Shown: positions 58,650 through 64,000 of the stretch, piece after piece
Numbering within the stretch: position 1 is the stretch's first letter
How the letters are laid out: every line of letters begins with the position of its first letter
Assembly (NCBI GenBank): GCA_002344885.1
Contig: DDUQ01000058.1
Coordinates: forward strand, 54,281 to 118,280
DNA length: 64,000 bases
Direction: 5' to 3'
Origin: Comamonadaceae bacterium UBA2334
Lineage (GTDB): Bacteria; Pseudomonadota; Gammaproteobacteria; Burkholderiales; Burkholderiaceae_C
Notes under the pieces: model-generated
Told to the model about the DNA's origin: nothing
Databases searched by the model: none
What the model saw: only the letters and a program-made list of their open reading frames with translations
Position numbers and translations under genes: made by a program

Positions 58650-61241
58650 TCAGGTCAGCAAGCTGCGGTTGTCGGTATCCGCGTGGCTGAAATGCCGCTG
58701 GCTCAAGGTTTCAGACAGCCACAACGCGCTGGTTTCGCACTGGGTCAGCAAGGCCACCAGCATGGCGCAGGGTGTGCCGGTGCGGATGATGGCGGTTGGT
58801 TCATCGACTTCACTGAGGGCCGCCAGGTCCCAGGTTGCCGGGTCGGGCAGGCCATTGACCAGCAGGGCTGCAAAAGCCGGGTCACCTTGTTCCAATTTGC
58901 GCAGGCGTGCGCGCAGCGTATCGAGCACCCAGGCAATGGAGCGCGGGTTGTCGCGGTTGAGCATCAGCAGGTCGAGCAGAGCCACCACGTCGCGCCGTTG
59001 CTGGTAGTGGGCGTGGAAGGTGATGGTGCTGTCAAACAGCGCCACCAGTGCCTCGAAGCCGGCCTGGTCGAACACGCTGCGGGTTTCAAACGCCTGCCGC
59101 ATGGCCAGCGCCAGGGTGGCCAGGCGCTCGATGTGACGCCCGATGCTCAACAGTCGCCACCCGCTGTCGCGCACCATCCGGTCGGTCTGCGCGCCGGTGA
59201 TGCCCGCCAGGGTTTCGCTGGCCTCCTCCAGGGCGTTGAGAGCTTCCTGAGCGGCCGATTCCGTGTCAGGGCCCAGTTGGCCGCATTGGGCGCTGAACTC
59301 GGCCTCAGCCCGCTCCACCAGGTTGCGCTGTTCCTGTGACAGACGTTCCCGCACGTTGGCCGAAGCCAGACGCAGCGCCCGCAGGTTGAAGCCCACGCTG
59401 TAAGCGCCATCGGCGTCGGCCAGCGATGCGATCAGCGAGCGCTCGAACACGCGTTGCGCCTGCATGCCGGTTGAAGGCAGCGTCGGCACATTGGCCAACA
59501 CCAGGCTCTGCGTGTGGGCTTGGGCCGACATCCAGGCTTGCAAAGGCTGGCTGGTTTGCTCTTCGGCATGCAGGTTGCGCAGGATGATCTGCGCCAGCCG
59601 GACCGAGTTTTCGGTGCGCTCGGTGTAGCGGCCCAGCCAGAACAGGTTCTCGGCGGCGCGGCTGGTCACCGGGCGGCGCGACTGGCTCAGCGCCAGTGTG
59701 GACGGCGCGTTTTGTAGCAGGCTGGTGCGGTCCACCTCCCCGTCGGTCAGCACCCAGCAGTCGGCGCTGCTGCCGCCGTGCTGCATGGACGCCATCAGCT
59801 GCCCGCGTGGTGCCAGGCGCACCAGGCCGCCGGGCAAGACCCGCCATGAGCAGGGGCCGTCGGCCAGTGCGTACACGCGCAGCATGGCAGACCGGGGGGC
59901 AATGTGGTCGCCCGTCCAGGTGGGCGTCTGTGACAGCGGGAGGTAAGACTGCACCGTGAAGTCGTCGGGCTCTTGCAGCATGCGTCCGGCCATGCGGTCC
60001 AGCTGGTCGGCGCTCAGGCTTTGCCCCATGACGGTGGCCACCTTCGACGCGGGATAAGTGGGCTTGAGCACACCGTGGCGCAACTGTGGCAGTACGCGTT
60101 GCAAGGCGGCGCGCTCTCCGCACCACCAGGTTGGCAGTGCGGGCAGCAGCAGCTCTTCGCCCAGCAAGTCGCGGCAGATCGCGGGCAAAAAGCCCAGCAA
60201 AGCGCTGGACTCCAGCAATGCAGACCCCGGTGCATTGGCTAGCAAGACGTTGCCCGCCCGGATCACCTGCAGCAGGCCCGGCACACCCAAGGCCGAGTCG
60301 CTGCGCAGCTCCAGCGGGTCGAGCCATTCGTCGTCAAGACGTTTGATGAGGGCATCCACCGGCTCCAGCCCCGTCAGGGTTTTCAGGAACAGGCGTTGGT
60401 CGCGTACCGTCAGATCGCTGCCTTCCACCAGCGTCAGGCCCAGGTAACGGGCGAGGTAGGCATGCTCGAAATAGGTTTCGTTGTAGGGCCCTGGCGTGAG
60501 CAGGGCGATGCGGGCCTGCGCGCCGTTGGGTGCCATCGACTGTATGCCATGCACCAGTGCCTGGTAACTGGCCGCCAGGCGCTGCACCTTCATGCCGGCA
60601 AATGCTTTGGGAAACTGGCGTGCAATGGCAATGCGGTTTTCCAGCAGGTAGCCCAGACCCGACGGTGCCTGCGTGCGTTGCGACACGACCCGCCAGCCGC
60701 CGTCGGGTCCGCGCGCCAGGTCGAAGGCGGCCACATTGAGCCAGGTGCCCCCCAGCGGCTCCACGCCGTACATGGCCCGCAGGTAGCCCGGGTTGCCCAA
60801 CACCAGTGCGGGTGGCAGCATGGCGCGCTTGAGCAGGGTTTGCGGGCCGTAGATGTCGGCCAGCATGGTGTTCAGCAGGCGTGTGCGTTGCAGCACACCC
60901 GCTTCGATTTCGGCCCAGCAGGCCGGCGTGACCACCATCGGGAACAGGTCCAGCGACCACGGGCGTTGGGCGCCGTGGGCCGCGTCGGCATAGACGTTGT
61001 ACGTGACCCCATTGTCCCTGAGCTGTCTCGCCAGGCTTTGGGCACGCCGGTTCAGCTCGTTGATGCCATCTGCCCCGACATGGCTGAAAAACTGTGCCCA
61101 ATGCGGGCGCAGGGTATCGGTGCGCGGGTCACGCAGTTCGTCCAGGTGGCCGCTGTCGGCCTCGAGCGCCATGTCCACGGCCATGTCGACCGGATTGGGC
61201 GGGAGGTGGGTCGGCAGTTGGGGCAAGGAGGAATCGCTCAC
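58650..61241 (-). CDS. circularly permuted ATP-grasp / alpha-E domain fusion protein
   Basis: An 863-residue two-domain protein. The N-terminal part (about residues 30-500) is a circularly permuted ATP-grasp fold; recognised family segments include DLFPMVVTPACWAEIEAGVLQR, LLENRIAIARQFP and LTPGPYNETYFEHAYLARY. The C-terminal part (about 540-860) is the helical alpha-E domain (SRAAENLFWLGRYTERTENSVRLAQIILRNL). ATP-grasp proteins of this family are predicted amide ligases. The start is uncertain: GTG 61241 (VSDSSLPQLP) was chosen over an ATG at 61184; the open frame reaches 61373. It lies between the DUF2126 gene and the transglutaminase gene on one strand. Confidence 0.9.
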   Translation of the reverse strand: MSDSSLPQLPTHLPPNPVDMAVDMALEADSGHLDELRDPRTDTLRPHWAQFFSHVGADGINELNRRAQSLARQLRDNGVTYNVYADAAHGAQRPWSLDLFPMVVTPACWAEIEAGVLQRTRLLNTMLADIYGPQTLLKRAMLPPALVLGNPGYLRAMYGVEPLGGTWLNVAAFDLARGPDGGWRVVSQRTQAPSGLGYLLENRIAIARQFPKAFAGMKVQRLAASYQALVHGIQSMAPNGAQARIALLTPGPYNETYFEHAYLARYLGLTLVEGSDLTVRDQRLFLKTLTGLEPVDALIKRLDDEWLDPLELRSDSALGVPGLLQVIRAGNVLLANAPGSALLESSALLGFLPAICRDLLGEELLLPALPTWWCGERAALQRVLPQLRHGVLKPTYPASKVATVMGQSLSADQLDRMAGRMLQEPDDFTVQSYLPLSQTPTWTGDHIAPRSAMLRVYALADGPCSWRVLPGGLVRLAPRGQLMASMQHGGSSADCWVLTDGEVDRTSLLQNAPSTLALSQSRRPVTSRAAENLFWLGRYTERTENSVRLAQIILRNLHAEEQTSQPLQAWMSAQAHTQSLVLANVPTLPSTGMQAQRVFERSLIASLADADGAYSVGFNLRALRLASANVRERLSQEQRNLVERAEAEFSAQCGQLGPDTESAAQEALNALEEASETLAGITGAQTDRMVRDSGWRLLSIGRHIERLATLALAMRQAFETRSVFDQAGFEALVALFDSTITFHAHYQQRRDVVALLDLLMLNRDNPRSIAWVLDTLRARLRKLEQGDPAFAALLVNGLPDPATWDLAALSEVDEPTAIIRTGTPCAMLVALLTQCETSALWLSETLSQRHFSHADTDNRSLLT

Positions 61242-61383
61242 GCGTTCGAGTATGCAGCGAAACGGGACGTTGGTTGTCTGCGGGAAGAACCTGATGTGCA
61301 GCGTGCGTGCAAGCACCTGACCTTGTGGTAGAGCGGCCGTTGCGCAGGCTGCCCGACCCAGGGCAACCTGCACGCGCCCTGAC

Positions 61384-64000
61384 TCACTGGCGCAAATCGA
61401 GGGTGAACGGGAACTCGCGGTTGGTGATGGCGGGCTCCACGCTCATCTTGCCGGGGGTGTGTCCCATCTGGAAGAAGCGCGCCAGGCGGCGGCTCTCCGC
61501 CTCGAACGAGTTGATCGGGAAGCTGTCGTAATTGCGGCCACCCGGGTGCACCACATGGTACTGGCAGCCGCCCAGGCTGCGCTGCATCCAGTTGTCGACG
61601 ATGTCGAACGTCAGCGGCCCGTGTGCACCGATGCTGGGGTGCAGGCTCGACGGCGGGTTCCATGCCTTGTAGCGCACGCCGGCCACAAACTGGCCCACGG
61701 TGCCGGTGGGCTGCAAGGCCATGGCGCGGCCGTTGCAGGTGACGACGTAGCGGCTGTCGTTCAGGCCACTCACATGCACTTCCAGCCGCTCCAGCGATGA
61801 ATCGACATAGCGCACCGTGCCACCGACGGCACCTTCTTCGCCCATGACGTGCCAGGGCTCCAGCGCGTTGCGCAGCGTCAGCTCGATGCCACGCGCGGCC
61901 ACCTGGCCCACCAGCGGGAAGCGGAACTCGAAGTGCGGCTCGAACCAGCTTATGTCGAATGCAAACCCGCATTCGCGCAGGTCAGCCAGCACGTCTTCAA
62001 AGTCCATGCGCACGAAGGTGGGCAGCATGAACCGGTCGTGCAGCTCGGTGCCCCAGCGGGTCAGCTTGCCGCGCCAGGGGGCTTCCCAGAAGCGGGCCAC
62101 CAGCGCGCGCAGCAGCAGTTGCTGGGCAATGCTCATGCGGGCGTGGGGCGGCATTTCAAACGCGCGCAGCTCCAGCAGGCCCAGGCGGCCGGTGGACGAA
62201 TCGGGCGAGTACAGCTTGTCGATGCAGAACTCGCTGCGGTGGGTGTTGCCGGTCACGTCGACCAGGATGTTGCGCAGCGTGCGGTCCACCAGCCAGGGCG
62301 GCATCTGTTGCCCATAGGTGGAGCGGTTGGCATCGATCTGGTTCAGCGCAATTTCCAGCTCATACAACTGGTCGTTGCGCGCCTCGTCCACACGGGGTGC
62401 CTGGCTGGTGGGGCCGATGAACAGGCCGCTGAACAGGTAGCTGAGTGACGGGTGGTTGTGCCAGTAGGCCACCAGGCTGCCCAGTAACTCGGGGCGGCGC
62501 AAAAACGGGCTGTCGGCAGGCGTGGCACCGCCCATCACAAAGTGGTTGCCGCCACCGGTGCCGGTGTGGCGGCCATCGGTCATGAACTTTTCGGCGCACA
62601 GACGGGTCTGGTGCGCAGCTTCGTACAGGAACTCGGTGTGCGCCACCAGCTCGCCCCAGTTGTGCGCGGGGTGGATGTTGACCTCGATCACGCCTGGGTC
62701 GGGTGTGACCTGCAGCATTTTCAGGCGCGGGTCGCGTGGGGGTGGGTAGCCTTCCAGCACCACTTTCATGCCCAGCTTCTCTGCCGTGGCTTCCACGGCG
62801 GCCAGCAGGTCGAGGTAGTCCTCCAGGCGTGCCATGGGCGGCATGAACACATACAGGTGGCTGTGCTTGCCCCCGTGGGCCACTTCGGCTTTGGGACCGT
62901 TGGCGCGGTGGGGGTCTCGTGCTTCCACGCACAGCGCGGTGCGGGTCAGCCAGGCGGCCGATTCGCCGCGTTGAGGGTACCTGCCGTCAATGGGCTGGGC
63001 AGGCGAGGCCACATTGCCCCGGCCCTCCGGCCCGTAGGCGCTGGCGGGTGGTGCCTGCGAAGGGTCTGCGGGGATGTAGGCGGTGTTTTGCAGCGACACC
63101 GTGCCACCCTCGGCAAACCCGCCGCCCACCTGGTGCGGCGCGTACTGTTGCCGCAAGGCAGTGCCCTCGGGCAGGGCATCGCGCGGGGTGCTGGGGTCCT
63201 GTTCGATGTGGTACGGGTAGTCGGCCGCTGACACCCAGGGCAAAGAGTCGAGCGGCAGGCGGTAGCCCATCGGTGAATCACCGGGGATGAGGTACATGCG
63301 CTCGTCGCGGAAGAACCAGGGCCCGGTGGTCCACACCGTGCCGCCCAGCCTGGGCTGGTTTGGGCTCCAGCCCGATTGTGCATGCGCCTGCAGCGGCAAC
63401 ACATAACCCACCGTGGCTTCGAGCCCCTGGCTGAACACGCGGCGCAGGCGCACGCGCTCGAGTTCGTCGCTCAGCTTGGAGTCGAACGGGTCCACGTTGA
63501 CGGGCAGCTTGCGCTCGCGCCACAGGTAGTACCAGGTGTCTTCGTAGCCGGGGGTGATGTACTGGGTGGACAGACCCAGTTTGCGGGCCAGCGCCTGGGT
63601 GAAGCGCCGGGCATCGTCGGCGGTGTTGTGGGCGGGGTCACGCTCGTCGGCAAACAGGTCGGGGTTGTGCCAGGTGGGTTGGCCGTCTGCCCGCCAAAAA
63701 ATGGACAGGGCCCAGCGCGGCAACTGCTCGCCGGGGTACCACTTGCCCTGGCCCATGTGGACGAAGCCACCGTCGCCGTACTCGGCACGCAGGCGTTGCA
63801 CCAGTTCGGTGGCGTACCCGCGTTTGGTGGGCCCCAGGGCGTCGGTGTTCCATTCGGCGGCATCGCGGTCGGCGGTGGCCACGTAGGTGGGCTCGCCACC
63901 CATGGTCAGGCGCACGTCGCCGGCTTCCAAGCGCTTGTCCACGGCGTGGCCCAGGGCCACCACCTTGTCCCATTGCTCGTCGGTGTAGGGCTTGGTGACG
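61384..64000 (-). CDS. DUF2126 / transglutaminase-like protein, N-terminus beyond the window
   Basis: About 872 residues of a large protein are visible; the frame stays open to the right edge (KPYTDEQWDKVVALG upstream of the first in-window Met-equivalent), so the true start is outside. Family members of about 1,100 residues carry an N-terminal transglutaminase domain followed by DUF2126. DUF2126 landmarks seen are RLTMGGEPTYVATADRDAAEWN, KLGLSTQYITPGYEDTWYYLWRE and GTGGGNHFVMGGATPADSPF (separated). It is the first gene of the three in this unit, 142 bases before the ATP-grasp gene. Confidence 0.9.
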   Translation of the reverse strand, partial: VTKPYTDEQWDKVVALGHAVDKRLEAGDVRLTMGGEPTYVATADRDAAEWNTDALGPTKRGYATELVQRLRAEYGDGGFVHMGQGKWYPGEQLPRWALSIFWRADGQPTWHNPDLFADERDPAHNTADDARRFTQALARKLGLSTQYITPGYEDTWYYLWRERKLPVNVDPFDSKLSDELERVRLRRVFSQGLEATVGYVLPLQAHAQSGWSPNQPRLGGTVWTTGPWFFRDERMYLIPGDSPMGYRLPLDSLPWVSAADYPYHIEQDPSTPRDALPEGTALRQQYAPHQVGGGFAEGGTVSLQNTAYIPADPSQAPPASAYGPEGRGNVASPAQPIDGRYPQRGESAAWLTRTALCVEARDPHRANGPKAEVAHGGKHSHLYVFMPPMARLEDYLDLLAAVEATAEKLGMKVVLEGYPPPRDPRLKMLQVTPDPGVIEVNIHPAHNWGELVAHTEFLYEAAHQTRLCAEKFMTDGRHTGTGGGNHFVMGGATPADSPFLRRPELLGSLVAYWHNHPSLSYLFSGLFIGPTSQAPRVDEARNDQLYELEIALNQIDANRSTYGQQMPPWLVDRTLRNILVDVTGNTHRSEFCIDKLYSPDSSTGRLGLLELRAFEMPPHARMSIAQQLLLRALVARFWEAPWRGKLTRWGTELHDRFMLPTFVRMDFEDVLADLRECGFAFDISWFEPHFEFRFPLVGQVAARGIELTLRNALEPWHVMGEEGAVGGTVRYVDSSLERLEVHVSGLNDSRYVVTCNGRAMALQPTGTVGQFVAGVRYKAWNPPSSLHPSIGAHGPLTFDIVDNWMQRSLGGCQYHVVHPGGRNYDSFPINSFEAESRRLARFFQMGHTPGKMSVEPAITNREFPFTLDLRQ

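Noticed and set aside
1..64000. CRISPR array, prophage, insertion sequence or tRNA-flanked island
   Set aside because: No regularly spaced repeats, transposase, integrase, phage structural gene or tRNA gene was seen; the window looks like ordinary chromosomal backbone with dispersed small repeats.

Overview
This is a GC-rich chromosomal segment from a betaproteobacterium. It looks like Burkholderiales, most likely Comamonadaceae. The evidence is the protein sequences, the arrangement glnA-hypothetical-ntrB-ntrC, the small SRP RNA beside dnaX, the fused HpaG and the fused MrpAB. No phage, insertion sequence, CRISPR array, rRNA or tRNA gene is visible. The segment is nearly all coding; no gap without a gene or RNA exceeds about 300 bases.

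Layout. 1-5.6 kb: rsgA and an M48 protease diverge from orn, followed by rsuA, an EI24 membrane protein and a CinA/MoaB-like protein. 5.6-10.7 kb: a nitrogen-control block with two NtrC-like enhancer sites and a sigma54 promoter ahead of glnA, then a small exported protein, ntrB and ntrC. 10.8-14.8 kb (minus strand): thyA, a DMT transporter, folA, a DUF4337 protein and xthA, with the SRP RNA gene ffs upstream of thyA. 14.9-18.4 kb: dnaX-ybaB-recR and a MAPEG protein. 18.4-20.8 kb: an orphan NMT1-like binding protein coupled to a cytochrome P450. 20.8-24.7 kb: gloB-mltD divergent from a methyltransferase-rnhA pair. 24.8-29.4 kb: an RND efflux pair. 29.3-34.7 kb (minus): moaA-mobA-moeA for molybdenum cofactor, then a GGDEF/EAL protein. 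34.8-38.2 kb: an ArsC-like protein without its nucleophile, a cytochrome c', and phoX.

38.2-47.2 kb is a homoprotocatechuate (4-hydroxyphenylacetate) meta-cleavage operon on the minus strand: hpaG-hpaE-hpaD-hpaF-hpaH-panE-like-hpaI-class II aldolase. It diverges from its MarR-type regulator hpaR. A long inverted repeat overlaps the predicted hpaG promoter. The pathway turns homoprotocatechuate into pyruvate and succinic semialdehyde; no hydroxylase or uptake gene lies in the window. 47.4-53.4 kb holds a complete Mrp/Pha multisubunit antiporter operon (AB fused, C, D, E, F, G). It is followed by an SCP-x type thiolase, a CDF metal exporter and a chemotaxis receptor with an FNR/Anr-like site upstream. 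The window ends inside a transglutaminase / ATP-grasp-alpha-E / DUF2126 locus (57.7-64 kb), a type of cluster predicted to perform amide ligation but biochemically little characterised.

Most notable observations: (a) a family of about nine degenerate AT-rich, AGCGCTTT-cored repeats of 45-60 bp, several read through in frame inside rsgA, folA, dnaX, moeA and hpaF; (b) a nine-adenine run in dnaX with early stops in both other frames and a downstream hairpin, the arrangement expected for making a short gamma product; (c) the catalytically disarmed ArsC-like protein; and (d) the amidoligase-type cluster at the right edge.
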